Positions 24,417-34,817 of a stretch of 64,000 nt of DNA are shown here, piece after piece. The position numbers and the translations under genes were made by a program. The stretch covers positions 62,001 to 126,000 of the forward strand of contig NZ_FOHX01000001.1 in NCBI RefSeq assembly GCF_900111685.1, given 5' to 3'. This stretch comes from Nonomuraea wenchangensis. GTDB lineage: Bacteria; Actinomycetota; Actinomycetes; Streptosporangiales; Streptosporangiaceae. Positions within the stretch are counted from its first letter, which is position 1, and each line of letters opens with the position of its first letter. The notes beneath the pieces were generated by a model. That model was not told the origin of the DNA. It was given only the letters and a program-made list of their open reading frames with translations, and searched no databases.

Positions 24417-24821
24417 CTAGTAGTCCTGGCAGGGCAGGCCGTGGGACTCGTAGCCGCCGCCGGGCTTGTGGTACCAGAGCTGCGCGCACAGCCGCTTGCC
24501 CGCGACGTCCGACACCCGGCCCTTCAGGAACTCCCTGGTGCCGCCGTTGTAGGAGTAGTCGCCCGTGCCGCCGTAGCGGGCGCCGGTGGCCCAGTACCAG
24601 ATGTCGATGTGGTAGGTCCCGCTGATCCCGGTGTTCTGCTGGACGCTGACCCGTCGCGTGCCGGCCGGATCGGTGTTCGAGCCGATCCACATCCAGCCGT
24701 TGCCGCCGGCCGCCGCGGGCGGCGCGCCGATGGCCGCGACGGTTCCGGCGAGCAGGACGCCGAGCGCCGCGCTGATCATGCCCCGCCGCATCGTGCCGCG
24801 TCGCCTCGATCTCGTTGTCAC
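24417..24821 (-). CDS. Small secreted protein of unknown function
   Basis: 134 residues from GTG 24821; GGAGG lies 7 bases upstream, which decides this start over the ATG at 24845. A twin-Arg-rich signal sequence (RRRGTMRRGMISAALGVLLA ending PPAAAGG) leads to a mature domain of about 95 residues rich in Trp, Tyr and Gly. It has two cysteines (KRLCAQLW and GLPCQDY) that could form one disulphide. The fold looks like a compact all-beta secreted domain. I do not recognise a family. Confidence 0.65.
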   Translation of the reverse strand: MTTRSRRRGTMRRGMISAALGVLLAGTVAAIGAPPAAAGGNGWMWIGSNTDPAGTRRVSVQQNTGISGTYHIDIWYWATGARYGGTGDYSYNGGTREFLKGRVSDVAGKRLCAQLWYHKPGGGYESHGLPCQDY

Positions 24822-25035
24822 GTGAACCTCCAGGGTCGGCTTCATGCCGTCGTACGGATGCGAGATGGTGCGGAGCGCTCCTCTGCCGATGCTTCCGCGG
24901 GGGGCGTGCCTTCGACAGGGCATTGACCGGCCATCTGCCGCCGCCCCGGGCCGACCAGAGGCGATGCCGTACAGGTATCACCGGATGCAGAAATGCACTT
25001 GGACGGGAATCGTCGCTCGTCCTTACCCTGGCGCC

Positions 25036-25968
25036 ATGAGCATGCCCCGTTACTCCCCGCAGGAGCTCGCCGCCCGGCTCAGGAGCGGCCTGTTGTCGTT
25101 CCCCGTCACGCACTTCACCCCTGACCTGCGCTTCGACGAGGCGGGCTACCGCGAGCACGTGTCCTGGCTGAGCGAGCACCCGGTGGCCGGGCTGTTCGCG
25201 GCGGGCGGCACCGGCGAGGGCTTCTCGCTGACCGGCGAGGAGATCGACCGGGTCGTCCGTGCGGCGGTCGGCGAGGTCGGCGGCCGGGTGCCGGTCATCG
25301 CGCCGGCCACCGGCGGCACCGCCACCGCCGTCGCCCAGGCGCGCGCCGCCGAGGCGGCGGGCGCCGACGGGCTGCTGCTGATGCCGCCCTACCTCACGGA
25401 GGCCGGCCAGGACGGGCTGGTCGAGCACGTGTCGGCGGTCTGCGCCGCCACCGGGCTCGGCGTGATCGTCTACAGCCGGGCCAACGCGGTGCTCACCGAC
25501 CGCAGCGTGGAGCGGCTGGCCGCGCGCAACCCGACGTTCGTCGGCCTCAAGGACGGCGTCGGCGACATCGAGAACCTCACCCGCGTCTACGCCGCCGTCG
25601 GCGAGCGCCTGACCTACATCGGCGGCCTGCCCACGGCCGAGACCTTCGCGCTGCCGCTGCTGCAGCTCGGCGTGAGCACGTACTCCTCGGCGATCTTCAA
25701 CTTCCTGCCGGAGTTCGCGCTCGGCTTCTACGCCGACGTACGGGCGCAGGACCACGCGGCGGTCTACCGCCGCATCCGCGAGTTCATCGTGCCCTACCTG
25801 GACATCCGGGACCGGACGAAGGGGTACGCCGTCTCGATCGTCAAGGCGGGCCTGGCCGCCGTCGGCCGCCCCGCCGGCCCGGTCCGGCCGCCGCTGCAGA
25901 ACCTGACCGACGCCGAGCTGGCCGAGCTGACCCTGCTCATCGGCAAGGTCTCCCCGGGGATCGCCTAG
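25036..25968 (+). CDS. kdgD: 5-dehydro-4-deoxyglucarate dehydratase
   Basis: 310 residues from ATG 25036, 6 bases after a TACCCT -10-like box, so the message may be nearly leaderless. It belongs to the DapA superfamily (TIM barrel, Schiff-base Lys). The KDG dehydratase subtype is indicated by [61 protein letters not shown], the Lys motif [16 protein letters not shown], and [15 protein letters not shown]. The reaction converts 5-dehydro-4-deoxyglucarate to 2,5-dioxopentanoate in glucarate/galactarate breakdown. No dehydrogenase partner lies beside it. Confidence 0.93.
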   Translation: MSMPRYSPQELAARLRSGLLSFPVTHFTPDLRFDEAGYREHVSWLSEHPVAGLFAAGGTGEGFSLTGEEIDRVVRAAVGEVGGRVPVIAPATGGTATAVAQARAAEAAGADGLLLMPPYLTEAGQDGLVEHVSAVCAATGLGVIVYSRANAVLTDRSVERLAARNPTFVGLKDGVGDIENLTRVYAAVGERLTYIGGLPTAETFALPLLQLGVSTYSSAIFNFLPEFALGFYADVRAQDHAAVYRRIREFIVPYLDIRDRTKGYAVSIVKAGLAAVGRPAGPVRPPLQNLTDAELAELTLLIGKVSPGIA

Positions 25969-25977
25969 CATCACGGC

Positions 25978-26080
25978 ATGGCCGGGATGACGGTGATCGA
26001 GTGCGCTGGCAGCCCCCTGGAGATGGGCCGGGCGCACGGCGAGCAGGCGCGGCCCGTCGTGCGGCGCGCGCCGGCTCGGA
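25978..26080 (+). pseudogene. N-terminal scrap of a C45-family (penicillin acyltransferase-like) peptidase
   Basis: The first ~30 codons read TVIECAGSPLEMGRAHGEQA, the characteristic opening of acyl-CoA:6-aminopenicillanate acyltransferase-like proteins. After residue about 30 the similarity stops and the frame runs into the convergent deaminase gene. The catalytic Cys and the remaining ~300 residues are missing, so this is a remnant. Confidence 0.6.
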
Positions 26081-26083
26081 CGT

Positions 26084-26527
26084 TCACGGCCGAGAAGCTG
26101 ACCGGTAGTAGCCCTCGACCGGGACGCGGGCCTCGTCGTGGAGCGCCGGGCCCTCCAACGGCACGTCAGGCCAGCCGGCGCCGCCCGGCTTGAGCTCGCC
26201 GAGCTGCCGCTCCGAGAGGGCGTAGACGACACGCCCGAGCCCGCTGCGCTGGATCGCCCCCGTGCACATGCCGCACGGCTGGCAGCTCGTGTACATCGTG
26301 GTGGCGGCGGCGGTCGCGGGGTCGAGCTCGCGGGCCGCCCAGACGGCCAGCTTCAGCTCCGGGTGGGCGCTGATGTCGCGGCCGGTCACGGTGGTGTTGC
26401 GCTCCTCGGCGAGCACCCGTCCCCCGGCGTCGGCCAGCAGCGAGCCGAACGGCGGGTCGCCCGCCGCGCGGGCCTCGGCGGCCAGCTCGATCGCCCGTCG
26501 CAGCAGCGTTTCCTCGTCCGGTTTCAT
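26084..26527 (-). CDS. Nucleoside/cytidine-type deaminase
   Basis: 147 residues from ATG 26527, which overlaps the LLM oxidoreductase stop (ATGA). The zinc site is complete: AHPELKLAVWAA (H-x-E with catalytic Glu) and TSCQPCGMCTGAI (P-C-x-x-C). PFGSLLADAGGRVLAEERNT is typical of the guanine deaminase/tRNA adenosine deaminase-like group. Pairing with an LLM-type oxidoreductase suggests a catabolic or salvage role for a modified base, but the substrate is not known. Confidence 0.87.
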   Translation of the reverse strand: MKPDEETLLRRAIELAAEARAAGDPPFGSLLADAGGRVLAEERNTTVTGRDISAHPELKLAVWAARELDPATAAATTMYTSCQPCGMCTGAIQRSGLGRVVYALSERQLGELKPGGAGWPDVPLEGPALHDEARVPVEGYYRSASRP

Positions 26528-27378
26528 GATCGCTCCTTCGCGTCGCGGAGGTCGGTGTGGGCGGCGACGTCGGCGAGCATCCGCCATTTGGCCGCCGGGT
26601 GGAGGGTCTCGGCCGGGTCGCCGTCGAACGGGTCGAGGACGACCGTGTCGGCGCCGAGCCGGTCGAGCTCGGCGAGGTCCGCGACGACCTGCTCGATCGT
26701 GCCCTCGCCGGCGCGCCGGTCCGGCGCGGTGACGGGCGCGGCGGTGATCCGCAGGTGGATGCGCGGGGCGAAGGCGGGCACCGGCCGGTCGCCGGCGATC
26801 GTCCGCATCCGCTCCACCGCCTCGCGCAGCCACGGCAGGGTGGCGCGCAGCGGGTGCCAGGCGTCACCGAGCCGGACGGCCCGGCGGATGCCGGCGTCGC
26901 TGTTGCCGCCGATCCACAGCGGCAGCGGCCCCGCGCGGAGGTCCTCGGTGTCCTCGCGGGCGGCCCGCAGGGCCCGCAGCACCTCGTCGGTCAGCTCGCC
27001 GCGCCGCTCGAACGGCACCCCGAGCGCGGCGAACTCCTGCCGCGCCCATCCGGAGGCCACGCCGAGGACCAGCCGGCCGCCGCTCAGCCGGTTGAGGTTG
27101 GCCGCCATGCGGGCGGTCAGCAGCGGGTGCCGGTAGGGCGCGATGAGCACGGTCGTGCCGAGCCGGAGCCGGTCGGTGACGCCGGCCAGCCAGGAAAGGG
27201 TGGTGAACGGCTCGTAGAACGGCGCGGGGTACTGCGCGGCGACGTCCGGTGTCACCACGACGTGGTCGGAGACCATCAGCAGGTCGAAGCCGAGGCCCTC
27301 CACGGTCTGCGCCCACGCGCGCAGGACGCCCGGGTCGGTGCCGGGGCCGAAGTTGGGAACGTTCACGCCTAGTCGCAC
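26524..27378 (-). CDS. LLM-class flavin/F420-dependent oxidoreductase
   Basis: 284 residues from ATG 27378. A luciferase-like TIM barrel is recognised from the start MRLGVNVPNFGPGTDP, LGFDLLMVSDHVVVTP, LGTTVLIAPYRHPLLTARMA, LSGGRLVLGVASGWARQEFA and PLWIGGNSDAGIRRAVRLGD. In actinomycetes many of these enzymes use F420 instead of FMN; the sequence alone does not settle this. It is coupled to the deaminase downstream and divergent from an Lrp-type regulator that may control both. Confidence 0.88.
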   Translation of the reverse strand: MRLGVNVPNFGPGTDPGVLRAWAQTVEGLGFDLLMVSDHVVVTPDVAAQYPAPFYEPFTTLSWLAGVTDRLRLGTTVLIAPYRHPLLTARMAANLNRLSGGRLVLGVASGWARQEFAALGVPFERRGELTDEVLRALRAAREDTEDLRAGPLPLWIGGNSDAGIRRAVRLGDAWHPLRATLPWLREAVERMRTIAGDRPVPAFAPRIHLRITAAPVTAPDRRAGEGTIEQVVADLAELDRLGADTVVLDPFDGDPAETLHPAAKWRMLADVAAHTDLRDAKERS

Positions 27379-27434
27379 CGGTTCAGGCTATCCAGGCGGC
27401 TTGGCCCGGAGTAAGGGATTCCTCCCGGCATGAA

Positions 27435-27478
27435 CGGCCATTCGCCGGGATTATCCCGGTATTTTGGCCGAATGGCCG
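27435..27478 (+). promoter_or_regulatory. Nested inverted repeats spanning the start codon of the Lrp-type gene
   Basis: The outer arms CGGCCATTCG (27435-27444) and CGAATGGCCG (27469-27478) are a perfect 10-bp inverted repeat. Between them lies CCGGGATTATCCCGG (27445-27459), a perfect 7-bp dyad. The start codon ATG 27472-27474 is inside the right outer arm. It can be a DNA operator for the Lrp protein or an RNA hairpin hiding the start. Confidence 0.7.
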
Positions 27479-27921
27479 AGAACATCGACGCGACCGACTG
27501 GGCGATCCTGGCCGAGCTGCAACGGGACGGGCGGATGCCGTTCACCGAGCTGGGCCGGCGCGTAAGACTCAGCTCCTCGGCGACCACCGAACGGGTGCGC
27601 CGGCTGGAGTCGCTGGGCGTCATCACCGGCTACCGCGCCGAGGTGGACCTGGAGAAGGCCGGGTACGCGGTGCTGGCCGTGGTGCGGCTGAAGTATCCGG
27701 GCAACCGGCACGAGCCGCTGCACCGGCTGCTCGCCGAGCGTACGGAGATCCTGGAGTGCCTGCGCACCACCGGCGACGACTGCTACACGCTGAAGGTCGC
27801 GGCGTCCTCGATGCGGCACCTGGAGCGGCTGGTGGGCGAGCTCGCCGAGCTGGGCAGCACGACCACCAGCGTCGTCTACAGTCAGCCCCTGCCCTACCGG
27901 GGGCCGCGGCCCGCTTCCTAG
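27472..27921 (+). CDS. Lrp/AsnC family transcriptional regulator
   Basis: 149 residues from ATG 27472. The N-terminal HTH is DATDWAILAELQRDGRMPFT with LGRRVRLSSSATTERVRRLE; the C-terminal RAM (ligand) domain is YAVLAVVRLKYPGNRHEPLH and LRTTGDDCYTLKVAASSMRH. It forms octamer-type regulators that usually sense amino acids. Nested palindromes overlap its own start, and the deaminase/LLM operon diverges 93 bases away, so autoregulation and control of that operon are likely. Confidence 0.9.
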   Translation: MAENIDATDWAILAELQRDGRMPFTELGRRVRLSSSATTERVRRLESLGVITGYRAEVDLEKAGYAVLAVVRLKYPGNRHEPLHRLLAERTEILECLRTTGDDCYTLKVAASSMRHLERLVGELAELGSTTTSVVYSQPLPYRGPRPAS

Positions 27922-28277
27922 CCGGTGCCCCAGATGGGCCGTCCGGGGTCGGCCGGGGGCAGCTCGGCCAGGATCTCCGCAATGGTCGCCCAGTCGGCCA
28001 CCTGGACGACGTCCGCCATGAGCCGCAGCCGTTCGGCGATCTCGTGGTGGGCGTCGAGCCACTCCTCCACGCCCGCCATGACCTGGCCGGTGACCGCCTC
28101 GTAGCCGCCGGCGCCGCCCTGGCCCTTGGCGAAGGTGGTGCCGAGATTGTCGTCGCCCCAGAAGGCGCCGATGGCGTTCAGCTCGCCGGCCGCGGCGCGT
28201 ACGAACTCCCCCAGGGCCTGCCGTTCCAGGTCGTAGGCGTCGGCGGCGGAGCGGAGATGCTTCTTGTGGATCTCCAC
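27918..28277 (-). CDS. WXG100/ESAT-6-like small helical protein
   Basis: 119 residues from ATG 28277. It is almost entirely helical, and a central F-W-G-D-D within LNAIGAFWGDDNLGTTFAKG lies at the turn, as in WXG100-type hairpins exported by type VII secretion. It is longer than the classical 100 residues. It is the last gene of a three-gene set with a larger membrane-associated protein (7 bases upstream) and a YbaB-like protein. No ESX ATPase or channel gene is nearby. Confidence 0.65.
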   Translation of the reverse strand: MEIHKKHLRSAADAYDLERQALGEFVRAAAGELNAIGAFWGDDNLGTTFAKGQGGAGGYEAVTGQVMAGVEEWLDAHHEIAERLRLMADVVQVADWATIAEILAELPPADPGRPIWGTG

Positions 28278-28284
28278 GCCGCGC

Positions 28285-29190
28285 TCAGCCTCCCGCCGGT
28301 TTGTGCGCCATGGTGAAGTAGAGCAGCATGCGGCCCAGGGTCTCCTTCCAGGTGGGCACCAGCTCCTCCCCCGACTGCCCGTTCATGGCGTCGTAGGAGG
28401 GGCCGTAGCCGAGGGAACCGCCGGCGAGGCGGCTCAGGAAATACTGCACGTCGGCGTTGCCGCTCACCTTCCTGGCCAGCGGCGCGGCGGCGTCGAACAC
28501 GCCGTAGAAGGCGACCGACGCGGCGAACTCCTTCAGCGCCTGCCTGGCGTTGTCCTGCAGCGAGCCGGGGTCGTCGCCGCGCGCCGCCTTCACGCCCGCG
28601 ACCACGGTCACGTCGCCGACGGCGAAGAAGGCGCTGCCGATCGTGTACTCGGTCAGCTTGGCCGCCACGATCCGCGCGACGGAGTGCTCGAGCAGCCGGG
28701 CGAGCATGCCCGCCTGGGCGCGGCGCATGAGGAACTGGGTGATCTGGTAGGCCGCCCCCGCCTGCCAGGGGAAGGTGCTGATGAAGACGAAGCTGGCGAA
28801 GTTGGCCCACGCCAGCGTCCAGTAGGCGTGCCTGGCGGTCTCGAGCGCGTCGGCGTACTCGGCGCACGCCTCGCTGTTGTCCCTGCAGCGGCGGGCGAGC
28901 CTGGCGGCGTAGCCGTCCGCGGGATCGGGCGGGTAGAGACCGGGGGTGACGGCCTCGCGGAACTCCGGGACGCCGCCGCCCTCGTTCCTGCGCCACACCG
29001 AGGCCGCGGCGCCGGACGTACGGCCGGGGCTGCGCTCGACGCGCTCGGCCAGCCGCGCCCAGACGGCGGCGGCCTGGCGGGCCTTGTCCGGGTCGCCCTC
29101 GGGGTAGTCGACCGCCAGCATCTGGAAGACGAAGCCGGCGATGCCGAGGGTGCCGGCGCCGTAGACGCCCGCGCGGCCGAGGCTGATCAT
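28285..29190 (-). CDS. WXG100-domain protein, putative type VII secretion substrate or toxin-like
   Basis: 301 residues from ATG 29190, overlapping the upstream stop by ATGA. After a short hydrophobic N-terminus, YPEGDPDKARQAAAVWARLA is the pattern seen at the start of actinobacterial polymorphic proteins with a WXG100-like domain. A hydrophobic stretch (WANFASFVFISTFPWQAGAAY) and a second one (YTIGSAFFAVGDVTVVAGV) follow. The C-terminal ~80 residues have no recognised domain. The layout agrees with an exported protein needing the neighbouring small partner. Confidence 0.6.
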   Translation of the reverse strand: MISLGRAGVYGAGTLGIAGFVFQMLAVDYPEGDPDKARQAAAVWARLAERVERSPGRTSGAAASVWRRNEGGGVPEFREAVTPGLYPPDPADGYAARLARRCRDNSEACAEYADALETARHAYWTLAWANFASFVFISTFPWQAGAAYQITQFLMRRAQAGMLARLLEHSVARIVAAKLTEYTIGSAFFAVGDVTVVAGVKAARGDDPGSLQDNARQALKEFAASVAFYGVFDAAAPLARKVSGNADVQYFLSRLAGGSLGYGPSYDAMNGQSGEELVPTWKETLGRMLLYFTMAHKPAGG

Positions 29191-29561
29191 CGGGACCGCC
29201 TCCGTTCGCGGCCGGGCGGCCCGCTGCCGCTCTCCGGCAGCGCGTGCTCCAGGGGCGTGCCGGCGAGGAACGGCGTGACCAGGTCGGCGGCCCGCTCCCC
29301 CGCCGCGCGTGCGGCCCGATCGGACGCCCGCAGGATCGCCTCGGCGAGCCGGTCGGAGCCGAGGCGCATGGCGCGCGGGTCGATGGAGAGCCCGGTGAGC
29401 GCGCCGTCCTGCGTCGTCTCGGCGACGACCCGGCCGTCCGCGGCCTCGCCCCGTCCCCTGACCTCGGCGAGCCGGTCGCGTAATCCTTCCAGCGCCGCGA
29501 CATCGCGCTGGTGGTCCCCCAGCAGCCTGCCTAGCTCGGTGTCGTCTGGCTCCTTGAACAT
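29187..29561 (-). CDS. YbaB/EbfC-family DNA-binding-like protein
   Basis: 124 residues from ATG 29561 (GGTGGAG at good spacing); a GTG at 29570 is the alternative. A helical N-terminus is followed by VVAETTQDGALTGLSIDPRA and LGSDRLAEAILRASDRAARA, the recognisable beta-strand and helix core of YbaB-like proteins. The C-terminus is a basic Arg-rich tail. In actinomycetes such proteins often stand upstream of WXG100 genes, as here, and may not be nucleoid proteins in that setting. Confidence 0.75.
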   Translation of the reverse strand: MFKEPDDTELGRLLGDHQRDVAALEGLRDRLAEVRGRGEAADGRVVAETTQDGALTGLSIDPRAMRLGSDRLAEAILRASDRAARAAGERAADLVTPFLAGTPLEHALPESGSGPPGRERRRSR

Positions 29562-29593
29562 GATCTCCACCCTATAGTCTGGTAAGCCTGTAG

Positions 29594-29607
29594 GAATTAC
29601 ATAATTC
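29594..29607. promoter_or_regulatory. AT-rich perfect palindrome GAATTA-CA-TAATTC
   Basis: Lies midway between the divergent YbaB-like gene (start 29561) and the SDR gene (start 29630). The 6+2+6 symmetry in otherwise GC-rich DNA points to a repressor site or a promoter element for one or both genes. Confidence 0.5.
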
Positions 29608-29629
29608 AGGATCCCGGTACCGTGGCCGC

Positions 29630-30337
29630 ATGGTGATCGTCGTGACCGGCGCCACCCGCGGCATCGGCCGCGGCCTCGCCGAGCAGCTCGCCGTCCGCGG
29701 CCATCAGGTCGTGACCTGCGGCACCACCGGCGGCGACGTGATCGCCGACGTGACCGACCGCGACCAGGTGCGCCGGGTCTGGGACACCGCCGTGGACCGG
29801 CACGGCCGGGTCGACATGTGGATCAACAACGCCGGCGTCACCCAGTCCCGGCTCCCGCTCTGGGAGCTGCCCGCCGACGAGGCCCGGCACGTGCTCGACG
29901 TCAACCTCGACGGCGTCGTCAACGGCTGCGCGGTGGCCGTCCGGGGCATGGCCGCCCAGGGGCACGGCCACGTGTGGAACATGGAGGGCCTCGGCAGCGA
30001 CGGCCGGGTCGTGCCGGGGCTGGCCGTCTACGGCGCGAGCAAGCGGGCGGTCACCTACCTCACCAAGGCGCTGGCCAAGGAGGTCCCCCCTGGGGTCTCC
30101 GCCGGGCTGCTGAGCCCCGGCATGGTGGTCACCGACCTGCTCATGCGCGACGCCGGGCCGGCGCCGGGCCGGGCGCTCCGGCTGCTCGCCGACCGCGTGG
30201 AGACCGTGACGCCGTGGCTGGCCGAGCAGGCGGTCACGCGGGCCCGCAACGGCGCCCACGTACGCTGGCTGACCAGGCGCAAGGTCCTCGCCCGGTTCGC
30301 CCTGGCCCCGTTCACCGGCCGGGACGCGCTGTCCTGA
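29630..30337 (+). CDS. Short-chain dehydrogenase/reductase
   Basis: 235 residues from ATG 29630. Nucleotide-binding motif TGATRGIGRGLAEQL, then NNAGVTQS, VWNMEGLGSDGR with a Ser, and the catalytic YGASK. The phrase NMEGLGSDG in place of the common N-x-S-S resembles SDRs related to chlorophyll b reductase (NYC1-like); the substrate here is unknown. The gene is monocistronic and ends at a strong bidirectional terminator. Confidence 0.88.
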   Translation: MVIVVTGATRGIGRGLAEQLAVRGHQVVTCGTTGGDVIADVTDRDQVRRVWDTAVDRHGRVDMWINNAGVTQSRLPLWELPADEARHVLDVNLDGVVNGCAVAVRGMAAQGHGHVWNMEGLGSDGRVVPGLAVYGASKRAVTYLTKALAKEVPPGVSAGLLSPGMVVTDLLMRDAGPAPGRALRLLADRVETVTPWLAEQAVTRARNGAHVRWLTRRKVLARFALAPFTGRDALS

Positions 30338-30351
30338 GCCCAGGAACGGCC

Positions 30352-30385
30352 GAGCTCCCGCCGGCCAGGCGGCCGGCGGGAGCTC
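30352..30385. terminator. Perfect 15-bp bidirectional hairpin
   Basis: GAGCTCCCGCCGGCC and GGCCGGCGGGAGCTC pair perfectly around AGGC, between the convergent SDR and subtilase genes. This is the strongest hairpin I found in the window. Confidence 0.85.
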
Positions 30386-30398
30386 TACAGGGAAGTGC

Positions 30399-34403
<4,005 letters not shown>

Positions 34404-34474
34404 GGGCGGCCTTTCTGAGGGGGGCTTTGCCTTGCGGGACGATCACCGGCGGACGTGGCCCGCCGGGTGGCGGT

Positions 34475-34645
34475 TCAGACGGGCTCGAAGCCTTCGGGCA
34501 GCGCCGGCGGCACGGGGTCCGCGGGGGCCGGGTCCGCTGGGGGTGGGTGCGCTGAGGGCGGGTGCGCTGGGGGTGGGTCGTCGGGGCCGGGTTCGCCGCC
34601 GGGGTCCGGCCGGCCGGGCTCCGGCTCTGGTGGGGTTTCGGACAC
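34475..34645 (-). CDS. Small proline-rich ORF, doubtful
   Basis: A GTG-started frame of 56 codons encodes mostly Pro, Ala, Asp and Glu (start MSETPPEPEPGRPDPGGEPG, end PALPEGFEPV). It lies alone in the 408-bp gap between the LAL regulator and the subtilase and has no good ribosome-binding site. The low-complexity acidic sequence could be real, since short Pro-rich peptides occur in actinomycetes, or only a by-product of base composition. Confidence 0.3.
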   Translation of the reverse strand: MSETPPEPEPGRPDPGGEPGPDDPPPAHPPSAHPPPADPAPADPVPPALPEGFEPV

Positions 34646-34673
34646 GGGGAAAGTGTCGCGGCGGCGGCGCGGA

Positions 34674-34710
34674 ATGGGGAATGGGGTGCCCCATGGGGAA
34701 AAATCCCCAT
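34674..34710. promoter_or_regulatory. Overlapping mutually exclusive hairpins built from ATGGGG/CCCCAT
   Basis: ATGGGG occurs at 34674, 34681 and 34693, and CCCCAT at 34689 and 34705. ATGGGG-TG-CCCCAT (34681-34694) and ATGGGGA-AAAA-TCCCCAT (34693-34710) are both perfect hairpins and share two bases, so only one can form at a time. Placed between the LAL gene and the subtilase, it could be a terminator or attenuator. Confidence 0.45.
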
Positions 34711-34757
34711 TCGCGAAGCAAAGAGGGGCCGACCGGCCCCGCTGGGGATGCTCTCGC

Positions 34758-34817
34758 GGCCGGTCAGTCGGCCGGTCAGTCGGCCGGTCAGTCGGGCGGT
34801 CAGTCGGCGGGTCAGTC
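34758..34817 (-). repeat. Five 12-bp tandem repeats that repeat the stop codon of the LAL gene
   Basis: Units of GGCCGGTCAGTC (plus strand) with small variations. On the minus strand each reads GAC-TGA-CCG-GCC in the gene frame, so the terminal codons PAD-stop are repeated and four further in-frame stops follow the first. Confidence 0.9.

Noticed and set aside
28285..29190. Calling the 301-residue protein a toxin
   Set aside because: The WXG100-type beginning is suggestive but no catalytic toxin domain or immunity gene can be recognised, so I left the role open.
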